A stretch of 64,000 nucleotides of DNA from Corythucha ciliata (lineage: Eukaryota; Arthropoda; Insecta; Hemiptera; Tingidae). Each line of letters starts with the position of its first letter. Within the stretch, counting starts at the first letter, position 1. This document shows, one piece after another, positions 22,740-34,275 of this stretch. The stretch is taken from contig CM075938.1 of the NCBI GenBank assembly GCA_038030265.1, forward strand, positions 55,855,189-55,919,188. The letters are read 5' to 3'. A program made the position numbers and the translations under genes. The notes below the pieces were generated by a model, which saw only the letters and a program-made list of their open reading frames with translations, did no database searches and had not been told where the DNA came from.

Positions 22740-23157
22740 ATGTCACTTTAACGATGGTACCGTGCGCCAACTTTTCTCAAAAAATGTCATCTCGGAAAGC
22801 ACCTGTTGCGCAGAAATCTGACTTCAAATTATAGGCAACGATGATGAACTTGAACATAATTTTGAGTTCGCAGCTGATTTCCTCAGCGCCTACGAACAAA
22901 ATTGAATTGAACAACACGAAGTCTGATGGAAAAAAGTCTGCCCTTTCCAATGGTGCCACTTAATTTGACGTGAAAGCTCTGGTTGCCAAACTACGAACGA
23001 TTTTATCCGTAAAAACGAGGCCCATTACAAAAGTGCTTATTTCCTTAAAATCTCGGAAACTATTAGGAAACGGACTATGGTTAATACGGATAATTTTGAC
23101 GCATTTTGGACGTACATTCACAGGGCAAAATATTGACATCCATTTTTTGAACACCCT
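22740..23157. mobile_element. Possible right end of a mariner-like non-autonomous element
   Basis: Non-coding, ending in TTTTTTGAACACCCTGAA; inverted this is TTCAGGGTGTTC, which resembles the ACAGGGTGT ends at 21291 and 27421. It may be the far end of the element starting at 21291 or an unrelated copy. No target duplication was found. Confidence 0.35.
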
Positions 23158-23159
23158 GA

Positions 23160-23935
23160 ATATTCCATGAAATTGAAGGTTTGGGGTCTTCGGGTGTTAA
23201 TTTAATGGAAATTGCAGGTTCAAGCATGGCGATCAACATTCTAGAGCGATACAACTGTTGGGACATCACCAACAGCGACTAGGACAAATTGAAAATACTG
23301 GAACTGTATGAAAGTGACACAGAAACGATGTCATATTGCTTCAGTGTGATCGCCGCCTGAAGATCTTAGTTTAAGCAAAATGACAAGTTTTGGGACCTCC
23401 TTCGTAATGGCCGATCTAAAAAGCTAGCCAGCCCTAAAAGAGCCTAGAGCCGGGCGAACCGAATATCCTCGGCAATGCGACACTCGGGTCTTAATTCCTG
23501 TTAAAATGCACGTTTCAGGTCTCAATTTCGGTGAAAATGCAAATTTCAACGGAACAGGGGCTCAATTTTAACGGAATTGGAAGTTTCGTTTCTTAATTTC
23601 ATCGAAATTACAAAAATGTGGTTCTTAATTTCGTCTGCGAGATTGCAAGCTTCGGGGCTTAATTTCAACGAAACAGGAAGTTTTGGGTCTTGTTTCCGCG
23701 AAATTGCAAGTTTCGGGACCTATTTCTCAAGTGGCCGTTTCACTCGCGGTCCAGCCGGCTCTGGAACACCCAAAGCGTGATGAACAACCGCAAAATCACT
23801 AAAGCTAGGTAAATATCAGTAAATTCCTGGCTGAACATCCGTAAAATGAACATTTCCTGGTCTTAATTTCAGTGAAATTGCCAGTTTGGGGTGTTAGTTC
23901 AAGCAAAATCGCCAGTCCCAGGGCGACGCGGATGG
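23160..23935. repeat. Type B degenerate repeat, third block
   Basis: Clear units at 23500-23720: AACGGAATTGGAAGTTTCG, ATCGAAATTACAAAAATG, GCGAGATTGCAAGCTTCGGG, AACGAAACAGGAAGTTTTGG, CGCGAAATTGCAAGTTTCGG, each about 30-34 bp from the next and separated by TCTTAATTTC. Longer-period markers (AAGTGGCC..., GGTCCAGCCGGC, GAACAACCGCAAAATC) recur as in the first block. Confidence 0.7.
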
Positions 23936-26900
23936 CGAAAAGCCACCCATCTGTAGATCTAGAGCTAGACACGCCCATGCAAAGGTTGGTATTATTACAG
24001 GGCCTTCACGCGAGACTCAAATAGAAAATAAATGTACCTCTATCATCGGCTGGGCACTGAAATGAATAATCTCAATCCAACGTTTATGCGGTTATTCTGC
24101 TGAGGTTTGTGCGAAAAAAAGTCATAGGCTCTGAACTCGTAGGGGGATTGTAGCAGTCTTGAAGGGCCCTGGCTTTTGGCTTCAAACCCCCGTGCGAGTT
24201 CAGAGCAGACTCTGAACTCGACGTGAGATTGTAAATACCCCCCCCCCCCCGATTCTATAACTTGATTTGCAACATTATTATGGTTTTCTCTCTCAGAAGT
24301 TGGGCTCACTATTAACGGAGCAAGGCACTTCGGCCGGGGGGGGAGGCCACGTAACGGGTCAGACACAGGCCACATCAGAAGCCACAACAGCGAAAGTTAC
24401 CGTTCAAACGACTTTGCCGTGAAACATAAGGCCTTGCGACAGTCCTGATTCTTGGGCCTGAAGTGGCAATTTCATCGCCATTAAATGATGGCGAGGGGGT
24501 TGCCTGGAACTAGAATGATTGTTCAAAAATCGCGATGATAAGCCAAATTTTTCCCATTCGTTCACCATCACTGTGTTAAAAGTTTGACCAAGCCTGCCTA
24601 ACCAAACCTAAAAGGCGAAAGCTTGGAGAGTGTAGAAAGTAGAAACATTTGATCTCGATGATGAAAATGAGGGCTTGGAGCGCAATGCATAAATTGAATA
24701 CTAAGTTGAATTTTTACCTTCAGAGACGAAGATCCAACCGATTGTTTCGCACGTCTCCCGTTGAACCTCTCGACTCGGGCCATTGCCCCGAGACAACTCC
24801 ATGAAATCGCGCATAGAAAACAAGGACAAAACCACGGGTTTATCGGACATTTTACGCGTAAATTACTTCTTGAATCACAGTTAATAGGACTCACTTTGTT
24901 AATACTTTTCAGGATGATTTCGGATGGCGAAGCTTTTGACAGAAAAATCTCAACGAAATCAAAATAAACGCGAAGGGACGAAATGGCCGACCTTGTTTGC
25001 TGCGTACGGAGCTGTGTGTTGTGTGTGAGTGAAGTGAACGTGAACTTGTTGTGGTTGTGCTTGTGAGTTCGTTGCGGAGGGGGTGCTCCCTCTGGTGGAG
25101 CGTTGTGATACCACCAGACCACCACTCTCTCCCTTGTCACTTGTCAGCACGGATGACGTGATAATTATTTCTTCTTGGCCAGTTTAGATAATTCGCGCAC
25201 TTTATTATACCGTCTGGACGACGAGGTCCAAAGCCTTACATTTCGTTTAAATTGTGAGTACAATTTAGTTTTATACACTCTATTCGCGCGAACAGCCTTC
25301 CGCGTTGGGTTTGTCCCAAAATCCCCGATGAGTGGGTTGGCCGATTGGGCGTGATGAAGAGGGACTTTTTTGTTGCAAAAGTCTTTCGATACTGAGAGTA
25401 ATTTCTGGTAAATTTAGGACAGACCTTACAAAATGCTTTCACCAGTCAAAATGTTTGGTCCCTGCGTCCGCGGTATCGCAGCTTGTACGTGGTAGGTGGC
25501 AGCTCTCTCCACCCATACAGCTCCACTGTACAGTACAGTGGCCATCATGGCGCCGGCGATTTCACTTCCTTTCTGTTGTTTTTTCGCGAGTAGTTACTGA
25601 GACTAGACGATGAGCCCCCCTATTACTTTCAATCTGTTCAAATCTTGAGTAATATTTTGTATTTTTGCGTGTTTTATTTGTGTGAACGACCTATCGTTGA
25701 ATTTGCCACCAAAATCACCGATGAAAGATCGGCCAGATTTTTTCCTCGTTCTCTGCTCACCCAACTGCGAAGTTATCCAACGGGGATAAGGGACTTTTAC
25801 GTTTCATCATACCGTCGGAACTGAAAGCTATTGGGAATTCAAGCTATCACTTGGAGCGCTGCCGTCTGATATTGAAAAGAGTACTCCTTGGTAGAATTCC
25901 TACTGATTTCAATGACAGTGCCGGGTGTTTTAATTAAATTCGTGGTTTTAAATGTTGATTGGGAGCTCGAAATGAATGAATTTATGTTCCCTGGTTGGAA
26001 TACTGTATTGCGGGCCAACACAAGTCAATTTTGCAAGTGGCCATTATGATGGAAAAATCCAAGCTTCCAAAATGAAATGCCTCGGTGGGAATTTCCTCTC
26101 TTGAAAAACACCGGCAACACCAACAAAACAGTAGGTACTTCTGTTTTTTACTCAAATGGTCGAACTTCCTTACCCAATGGACTTCAAAGGCGTCTTCGAT
26201 AGCCAATGATGGAATGAGAAGTCTCCTTTATTCTGATAAAAGGGGTGTAAATAATGAACCTCAAGGGAACTTGGCTTGGTCATATTCTTTCACATCTCTG
26301 TTCTAGCCTTCCCTACTCATTAATGGTCTGGTAATTTGTTCGTTTTGCGATTGTACTGTTACTCCGAAAATATGCGCTTAACGCTAACGGAATTCCTAAG
26401 CTTTCTAGGTAAGTAAATTCATTCATGATACGTAACAAGTACACACGTTCTACAGCTTGGTGCACTCGAAGCATTTTTGAAGCATGAAGCAGCATTGCCT
26501 GCGTGTTTTAAAAAACCATCCGCTCACTACAGGGTATCATTTTTTCTTGCAAGTAAACATGCTTCCAACAATTCATCTTGAGCGCCGAGCTTCAAGACAC
26601 TACGCCAGTGGCGTAGCGTGCTGAGAATGTGCCCCCCCCCCACAAGAAAAGAATTGGCATGGAGGGGGGTTGCCCCCCTCTTCACAAGAAATAAGAAGAC
26701 GGGAGGTTCGTTTCGTTGAAAACCACTGCATAAGTACACAAACACAACTCACTTGCACTGCGTGCGGACGGCCGGCGCGGCGTCCACCTCCATCCCAGCT
26801 GAGCGCTGAGTCTACGTTATTTTGACGGATGGTGTTAATTACGGCGCATTCGGTTCATTGTTTTAGTAAATAGACCAGTCAATATACACAAAAATCGGGG

Positions 26901-27260
26901 TAAATCGCAAACATGCATGTAATTGATTTTTTTGTTGCGTGTTGTTAGGACCAATGAGAGCAGTTATTACTCAAGTTTGCAACCCTCAAAACCTTGTGCT
27001 TAACTCATGGCACTCGAAAAACTAAGAAATTTCATCACTTTTTCTGGGTTTTTAAACAAAAATACCAGAAGAAAGAGTTTTTCGAGCATGACCACAGTAT
27101 ACATTGTTAAAGCCAACTAAATTTGCTACAATTTAAGCCATGCCCTCAAGCATCCTGGGTCTGTTAGTTCAGGAAATACAGTCAATCAACAAAATACCTA
27201 ATCTCGCCAAAAAGCGAGATTTTATTGGTAGGGTAATTTTTCAAGACCCGTAGCACTCAA
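23936..27260. other. Intergenic stretch, no gene recognised
   Basis: Contains a CTCTGAACTCG hairpin/direct repeat near 24128-24225, a C13 run (24238-24250) and a CAGTGGCGTAGC sequence near 26602 that resembles a common arthropod transposon end. No domain was seen in any frame. Confidence 0.35.
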
Positions 27261-28161
27261 ATACACGGTGATTGGTACTTGGTTGAACAAAATGAGAGGG
27301 GTGATTGTACACCCAAAATGCAACAAAAAATTTCCTATGACCTAAGGCCAGATTTTCATTCCTAGTTCAGATAATCAATTTGTTGTTTTTTTAGCACATC
27401 ACGGGTTTCCGCCAACGATATACAGGGTGTTTGAGGTTTGTGTGGCAATACTGAACCACGTGATGAATTAGGTCATTTAGCATCGATTTCACGAAGTACA
27501 CTATTATCGATAGTCAATTTACTTTCGAGATATCGAATAAAAACTGATGTTTTCATGATTAGCTCTTTTTTTTTTCAAATTTGACTTGCTGTGTCACCGC
27601 ACGAGGTTAATTTGAACAAAGTGAATAGTGCGTTGGAAACAGAACAAAATTGCCTACAAAATGAGCCCAAAAGAATTGGTGATTGTCCAATATTGATTGG
27701 CATATCAGTCGATCAAAGTCTTCCAAAATGCTTTTTGCGTTTTTCTCTTGCCCACTCTTCCGCTTCTAAATCTTCTAACCTCAGTGGCATCAAACGTTCA
27801 GATAAATGGAAAAACATCTGCAATTTGTCAGCATTCCAACGATGTGCTACAATTGCCATCTACTGATTTTAGTTCCACAGAAATCAGCAAGCAATATGAA
27901 AAACATCGGGAGCCTGGGTTAAACTTTCATATTAATTATCTAACTTTTTTTGCTCTTTCTGTATCAATTGTGTTAATAATGCCACTTTTTATCAATTGGG
28001 GATTAAAAGTTAGCAATGGTCATTATCTGCTACATTGAGAAACAACAGAATTATTAATTAAACTCAAGAGAAAGGTGCATTCTTTTATTTTATAAAGCCT
28101 TTACTTCAAGTGTTCAAAATGGCCACCATTACTCTTAAGCACATCCTGGACACCTCTAAAT

Positions 28162-28458
28162 TCAGTTGTAGTAATACGCAGGTTCCTCTTTCGTCACAGA
28201 ATGTCCGTTCGTTCTAAGAGCGTTTCGATCTCCTGAGCATATTCCAGTTCTTTCAACCATCCTCACAAATAAACTTCTAATGGAGTTAGGACAGAGGACC
28301 TGGGTGGCCACGGAATTTGGCCCTCCCCTGCTTATCCACTTGCCGGCGAGCCTTTCTTCAAGAAATTTCCTGACCGATCGCAGAAAGTGAGCGGGAAAAT
28401 ACCCAGTTTGGACATTCGATCCTGGAAAACTTTCCAGAACGATGATTCTCCCGATCAC
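28162..28458 (-). pseudogene. Mariner-like transposase C-terminal remnant, left arm
   Basis: The frame reads FLEERLAGKWISRGGPNSV then ATQVLCPNSIRSLFVRMVER, aligning by eye with the RWIGRGGP.WPPRSPDLTPLDF..LK block of the 22047-22387 fragment. The catalytic SPD is already lost (CPN). It lies in inverted orientation to the remnant at 28465-28650. Confidence 0.6.
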
Positions 28459-28464
28459 TCCGGT

Positions 28465-28650
28465 TATCGCTCAGAGAATTTCTTTAAAAAGATTCGACGA
28501 CAACTGGATAAGCAAGAGAGTGCCAACTTCGTGGCCACCCAGTCTGTCCTAACAACATTAGATTTTTATGTGTTAGGACGGTTGAAAGAACTGGTCCAAG
28601 CTCAAGAGATCGAAGCGAGAGGTTCTCTTAGAAACAATGAACATGGCTAA
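28465..28650 (+). pseudogene. Mariner-like transposase C-terminal remnant, right arm
   Basis: Reads FVATQSVLTTLDFYVLGRLK then ELVQAQEIEARGSLRNN, matching the WPPRSPDLTPLDFYLWGRLK-type block and the following IET..LR helix. The catalytic Asp of SPDL is replaced. It is the mirror of the left-arm remnant and is inactive. Confidence 0.65.
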
Positions 28651-30661
28651 CCAAATTCTGGGCCGGGGGAGGAACCTGCTCATTACAACAACTGAATTTA
28701 GGGGTGGCGAAGACGTGCTTAAGGTGAAATGGAGGCCATTTTGAACACTTGAAGTAAAGGTTTTATAAAATAAAAGAATGCACCTTTCTCTTGAGTTTAA
28801 TTAATAATTCTGTTGTTTCTCAATGTAGCAGATAATGACCATTGCTAACAATAATCCCCAATTGATAAAAAGTGGCATTATTAACACAATTGATACAGAA
28901 AGAGCAAAACAAGTTAGATAATTAATATGGAAGTTTAACCCAGTCTCCCGATGTTTTTCAGATCGCTTGCTGATTTCTGTGGAACTAAAAGCAGTAGATG
29001 GCAATTGTAGCACATCGTTGGAAAGCTGACAAATTGCAGATGTTTTTCCATCCATCTGAACGTTTGATGCCACTGAGGTTAGAAGAATTAGAAGCGGAAG
29101 AGTAGGCAGGAGAAAAACGCAAAACGCATTTTGGGAGAGTTTGATCGACTGATATGCCAATCAAAATTGGACAATCACCAATTCTTCTGGGCTCATTTTG
29201 TAGGCAATTTTGTTCTGTTTCCAACGCACTATTCACTTTATTCAAATTAACCTCGTGCGGTGACACAGCAAGTCAAACTTGAAAAAAAAGAGCTAATCAT
29301 GAAAACATCAGTTTTTATTCGATATCTCGAAATAAATTGACTATCGATAATAGTGTATTTCGTGAAATCGATGCTAAATGACCTAATTCGTCACGTTGTT
29401 CAGTATTGCCACACAAACCTCAAACACCCTGTATAAAAGAACTGGATTGCTCATCACTGCTGATAAAGACCAGCTGATAATAGCCATCAAATAAGCTCCC
29501 ATAGTGGATGAGAGGGGTGGAGTTTCAAAATAAGTGCCATATTGCCATAACTACACAAGGAGAGGGACAGGGTGATTGTTTACCATGGGACGACCTGCCC
29601 CCTCCACGCCCCTCCAGTCCTCTGTGAGCAATCCAGGTTTATATATCGTTGGTTTCCGCAACAAAAACATCTGTAACATGGGAAGTAAGCGTCCTAGGTT
29701 AAATCCAACGACACCACTGAAAATAGCACTCTTTTTTTTGTGTGAGTAAAGACATTTTGTCTTATGATAGCGAAAGATTCTTTGAGTAAACTGGGAAAAT
29801 ATCAGGATATTTTAAAAAATGTCAGTTTTTGACAACTGTTCAAAGCTAGACTACATTAGCCATGGTGCTCCCAGCACCTGGCAAGTTCCTCTAAAACTGT
29901 ATGACGTAACTTAGCTTAATATGTCATGCTTATTTTACTCCTGTCCTTCGCAATTTTTTGATAAAAATCCATTGTTATACAAAGAAATGAGGCAATTAGG
30001 CCCATTTTGAGTGCCTACAAGAAGATCAAGAGCCATTCCCAAAACTTTTTTTTTTAGCTCAATTCAATTTTCCTATGCTCATCTATGAGGAAAGACAAAT
30101 TAGAGTGGAATAAGCTGAAAAAAATGTCTTGAAATAGCTTTCGTATCTTCTTTTAGGCACACAAAATGGGCCTAATTGCCTCATTTTTTGGTATAACAAT
30201 GGATTTTTCTCAAAACATTGCAAACGACAGGAGTAAAATAAGCATGAAGTATTAAACTTAGTTACTTCATACAGTTCTAGAGGAATTGGTCGGGCGCTGG
30301 GAGCACCATGGCTAATGTAGTCTAGCTTTGAACAGTTGTCAAAAACTGACATTTTTTAAAATATCCAGATATTTTCCCAGTTTACTCCAAGAATCTTTCG
30401 CTAACATTGGACAAAATGTCCATTCTCACACAGAAAACAGTGTGCTCTTTTCATTGGTGTCGTTGGATTTAATTTAGGACGCATGCTTCGCAAGTTACAG
30501 CTGTTTTTGTTGCGAAAACCAGTGATGTGCTGAAAAACGTGAAAAAATCTAATATCTCGACTAGGAAAGGAAATCGGACCCTAGGCCATAAGACAATTTT
30601 TGTTACATTTTTGATGTTTAATCACTCCTATTACTTTGCTCATCCAAGTACCAGCCACCCT

Positions 30662-30763
30662 GTCCTATAGAATATCCACGCGAAAATAAATTTTAGGCAA
30701 TAGCGTCAGATTCAAATTGAGTTACTGCCTAAGATTTATTCTCGCGTGGATATTCTGTAGGAC
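30662..30763. mobile_element. 102-bp hairpin MITE abutting the foldback element
   Basis: GTCCTATAGAATATCCACGC then GAAAATAAATTTTAGGCAA is mirrored by TGCCTAAGATTTATTCTCGC then GTGGATATTCTGTAGGAC. Arms of about 40 bp surround a ~23-bp loop. Its first base is the last base of the foldback element, so either it inserted at that end or the two are one unit. Confidence 0.7.
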
Positions 30764-31015
30764 CATCATGTTTGAGTCACCCTAGGCCCCTGCACTACGC
30801 TACGTTTTTCTTAACATTTTGCTGAGCAGTTCAGGGGTCTCTGCAACTGCACAGTCTTCCCAACGGAGTCAAAACTGCGCAATTTTCCAGTCCAGACGCA
30901 GCGTTTTACCTGCAAAGTGTTGAACTGTGCAGACAAAGTGTTATGAAAACAGTAACATGTGGACCGGCCCTTCACACATGCCTGCGTGTTCTTTTAAAAG
31001 TTCGCTCTAGTGGTG

Positions 31016-31162
31016 TAAGGCCTGTTTTACACGAGTAAGTTTTTTGTTGAAAAATATGTTCAATCTGATCACAACCAGACGATTTGAGGCAGCGAACATC
31101 TGTCAATTTTTTTCAAAATGGCTCATTTGTTCAAAAAACTTACTCGTATAAAAGGGGCCTAA
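31016..31162. mobile_element. 147-bp MITE (AGGCC..TTTTACACGAG ends)
   Basis: Left TAAGGCCTGTTTTACACGAG then TAAGTTTTTTG; right end inverted TTAGGCCCCTTTTATACGAG then TAAGTTTTTTG. Two more copies of the same end lie just downstream: AAGGTCCTTTTACGTGCG near 31165 and TTAGGCCCCTTTTACACGAG at about 31206, without partners. Confidence 0.75.
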
Positions 31163-31689
31163 TAAAGGTCCTTTTACGTGCGATTCTAATTGCTGGGAAA
31201 TTGTGTTAGGCCCCTTTTACACGAGTACGTTTTTTAAAAAAATGAACGATGCACACGACAGGACGTTTGTGGCGTAGCTTCAGTTTGGCAAATTTCTTAG
31301 GCCGGAGACGACCACATCACTTAAATCCAATAGTTCTGTTTAGGTTTAGCCTTAAACTGAACGCCTAGAGTGACTCACGAAGACAGAACAATTTGTTCGG
31401 GATGGACGATTCACACGTGCACTGACAGAAAAAAAAAATGTATGTAATTGTATATCAATACATACTTGGCCTAGTAGCTCCAACAAAAATAAAAATAGTT
31501 GAAGCAACAGTAAAACAATGCAAAATAGTCACTCAAACCGGCCCTTTTGTGGGTGATATTGATAAAAGAGTACTTTTTCTAGTAGTTCACCCGGAAATCC
31601 GCCAGACATCGTATCCGATAGCTTGAATTCCCAATCGCTCGTAAATTCTGGTGGCCCCTTTTTAACAGGGTTTAGATTCCTCGAATTTG

Positions 31690-33010
31690 TCAGACAAAAT
31701 GTTTGGTAAAATCCGCAATTGAAAGCTGAAAGCGGTTAAAGCTGAAAAAACGCGCTATAATATTGACAAATAAAAGACGCTTTCAGGTTAAAATTGGACA
31801 AAAATGGCAAATGGCGTACTGAAATGGCGTAAAATCGCGTATGAAAAAGGGATTAGCATGCTGAATGGCCGCAAAATTAGCCAAAACGCTATTTCACAGC
31901 TGAAATTGGGAAAAATCGCTAATTTGCAATTTGCATAAATAAAGTTGTGGAAAAACATTAATTCGCGAATACAAAATGAAGAAAATCACTATTCGTGGCT
32001 AAAATTAAGAAAAACGTTAATTTTCAGTTCAAATTGGGGAAAAGTGATAATTCTCAGTTGAAAATGGAAAAAATTGCTAATTTGCAGCTTAAATTGAGTC
32101 AAACGCCAATTAATTCTTGTCAAAAATTGACAAAACTCGGTGGGTAATGCACAGGTTGGAAACGCTGCCACGCTGCTAAAGTTTAGAAAAAGCGAAAATT
32201 CGCTGCTAAAGTTGAGAAACATCACTAATTCTCGAAGAATTTATAATTTAAAAATGATTTTTTGACAGAAATATATGGATAGATGTGAAATTTTTGGTTT
32301 GAAAAAAAAAAAAAAAAAAATTTATAATTTAAATTCGCACCTTCTGAAGGCATTTCTGTGGCTAAAATTCAGAAAAATGGCAAATTCATGCATGGCTATA
32401 TAAAAATGGAAAAAATCGCCAACCTACTGCTAAAATTGCGCCAAACGCCAATTTGTGACTGAAATTGAGAAAATTCGCTAATTCACAGGTTTGAAACGCT
32501 ACGACGCGTCACCGCTACAATTTAAAAAAAGCGCAACTTTTCAGGCTGAAATTGAAAAAAAGCGCCAATTTATGGCACAATAGGCGAAGAAACCGCTAAT
32601 TCGCGAGTAAACTGAGAAAAATGGCTCACGCATTGCGTTATGGTGAACCAAAAAAATCCTAATTCGTGAAAAGTCCCCCTATTTTGCGGCTAATATTGTG
32701 GAAAAGACTTAAGAAAAACGTTAATTTCCAGCTAAAACTGAGAAAAGTGCTAATCCCCTGGTAAAAAATTTAAAAAATCGCTAATTTGCTACTAAAATTG
32801 ATGAAAACGCCAAAACATCGCTCACGGGATAAAAACGATACTTTGCTGCTAAAGTTGAGAAAATGCGCAAATTCATGGCTATGGAAGGGGGTGGGGCAAA
32901 ACCGCTAATCTGCGGCTGAAATTATGAGAAGAACGATACACTCGGCCAAAAAAGCGCTAATTTGCGGGTAGAGTCCAAAAATCGCCCCTAACTGAGAGGT
33001 TGAGGCTATG
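31690..33010. repeat. Type C 30-bp degenerate array
   Basis: Units approximate AAATTGAGAAAAACGCTAAT followed by TCGCAGCTAA. At 32000-32100 four successive units are 30 bp each: AAAATTAAGAAAAACGTTAA.., AAATTGGGGAAAAGTGATAA.., AAAATGGAAAAAATTGCTAA.., AAATTGAGTCAAACGCCAAT... A short outlying block lies at 37310-37480. No terminal repeats found around it. Confidence 0.8.
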
Positions 33011-33532
33011 ATGAGGCCAACAACATGTCCAGATTCATGAGTGTGCTGGCTGGGTGGAATGATGACTAAAATGTGAAATTACCCCCTCCCCTAACCCTTA
33101 CAAGATTTCAATCTGATCCCCCCCCCCAGACAAATTCCTACCTACGCCACTGCAGAGGGGGGTCATGACCGTCCCTCCAACTTAAGAATATTATACGTAT
33201 AACTGGTCAACCCCCCCCTGAAACAAATGACCAATAATGAAATAAATACAAATAATTGTTATGAACTTCCCTCTCCGTCACCACCTCCTTACCATTTACA
33301 AATTTCCTGCCACTTTTCATTTTCACTTTAAAATTTAGTGCCAAATCCAAATTTCAAATAGTCCTGGAGCCAGCCCAGAAAAGGTGCATGTATTTTGTCA
33401 CAGGTTCTGATGATCGGAACTCATGGCTCATGGTCCATTGAGTGAGAAAATAAACGTCTGCCATGCCAAAGCGATTTCTTCCAAAGATGGCGGCCATTTT
33501 GATGATAAAAATTTGCCCCACCTCTGCACATG

Positions 33533-34275
33533 CAGGGTGACTGGTACTTAATTGACCAAAATGAGACGGGTGATTGTACACCCATTTTTATACCCAAAAA
33601 TGAGGCAATTAAGCCCATTTTGAGTGCCTATAAAGAAGATGTTTTGGTATAACAATGGATTTTTCTCAAAAAATTGCGAAGGACAGGAGTAAACTCAGCG
33701 CGAAGTATTGAACTAAGTGCCTTCATCCAGTTTTAGAGGAATTTGCCAGGCGCTGTTAGCAACGTTGCTATTGTAGTCTTGCTTTGAACGGTTGTCAAAA
33801 AACTGATATTTTCCCGGTTTACTCCGAAAAACTTCCGCTATCACTAAAAAAAACGTCTATAGTCACACAGAAAAAAGTGTGCTTTTTTCAGTGGTGTCGT
33901 TGGATTTAACCTAGGACGCCTATTTCCCAAGTTACAGCTGTTTTTGTTGCTAAACCCCCTGCTATGTTAAATAGCGAAAAAAAAATCAATTATCTCGACT
34001 TCAAAAATGGAAATCGGACCCATGGAACATTTTTTGTTGCATTTTGGGTGTACAATCATCCCTCTCATTAGAGAACCTATAATCAGACAGGTAAAATCCC
34101 AGACGCCATGTTCGTTCTTATCAATTATCAGTCTTGTTGAATCCACCTTTTGTTGATGCTCTGTGGAGCTCTGATTCTGATTAAACTGATAAGAGCGAAC
34201 ATGGCCGCGTAAGCGTCTACTCGTCTTTAAAGGTTCCTTACTCTCATTTGGTTCAACCAAGTACCAGTCACCCTG
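33533..34275. mobile_element. Deletion derivative of the 27264-30662 foldback, inside the palindrome
   Basis: Ends CAGGGTGACTGGTACTT...AAGTACCAGTCACCCTG with CATG on both sides (33529-33532 and 34276-34279). The interior keeps the right-arm sequence (GGTATAACAATGGATTTTTC, CAGTGGTGTCGTTGGATTTA) but most of the left arm is gone. It carries a third insert at 34070-34240. Confidence 0.75.
34070..34240. mobile_element. 171-bp MITE with perfect 8-bp target duplication
   Basis: CTCTCATT at 34062-34069 and 34241-34248 flanks inverted halves containing GCCATGTTCGTTCTTATCA and its inverse TGATAAGAGCGAACATGGC. The 8-bp duplication fits hAT-type insertion. It is the innermost layer of the nest. Confidence 0.8.

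Larger units (their letters stand above)
27421..29433. mobile_element. 2.0-kb palindrome: inverted dimer of a mariner-like element
   Basis: Both ends read TACAGGGTGTTTGAGGTTTG inward and TA flanks each side (27419-27420, 29434-29435). Outer ~700 bp of each arm (to about 28125 and from about 28733) are near identical and inverted. Inner parts are more diverged but still pair up to the centre at CTGGAAAACTTTCCAG (28422-28437). Each arm ends toward the centre in a transposase C-terminus remnant. The paired 90-aa open frames at 27591-27866 and 28985-29266 are simply the two arms. Confidence 0.85.
27413..29651. mobile_element. hAT-like MITE interrupted by a palindrome
   Basis: GTTTCCGC flanks it at 27405-27412 and 29652-29659. 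If the TA-flanked palindrome (27421-29433) is taken out, the remaining ~224 bp have inverted ends of about 26 bp: CAACGATAAAAGAACTGG then ATTGCTCA on the left and the inverse of CAACGATATATAAACCTGG then ATTGCTCA on the right. An 8-bp duplication fits a hAT-type element. Confidence 0.75.
27264..30662. mobile_element. ~1.15-kb foldback element split by a 2.2-kb nested insert
   Basis: Left end CACGGTGATTGGTACTTGG (27264) pairs with the inverted right end (CAAGTACCAGCCACCCTG, ending 30662). The left arm is 27264-27412 plus about 29660-30060. The right arm is about 30110-30662, with its centre near 30085. Left and right arms match only when 27413-29659 is removed, so the insert came later. A shorter derivative lies at 33533-34275. 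No coding region. Confidence 0.8.

Noticed and set aside
27591..29266. Two similar ~91-aa frames on opposite strands (27591-27866 plus, 28985-29266 minus) that look like a conserved gene pair
   Set aside because: They are the two arms of a palindromic transposon. Their similarity is DNA-level symmetry, and no domain is recognisable.
31690..33010. CRISPR-like array of short regularly spaced repeats
   Set aside because: Units are contiguous and highly diverged with no unique spacers, and the context is animal nuclear DNA.
26602..33156. CAGTGGCGTAGC near 26602 and inverted CTACGCCACTG near 33145 as the two ends of one 6.5-kb hAT element
   Set aside because: Flanking octamers do not match and independent elements with their own boundaries straddle the interval. 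They are more likely two unrelated solo ends.
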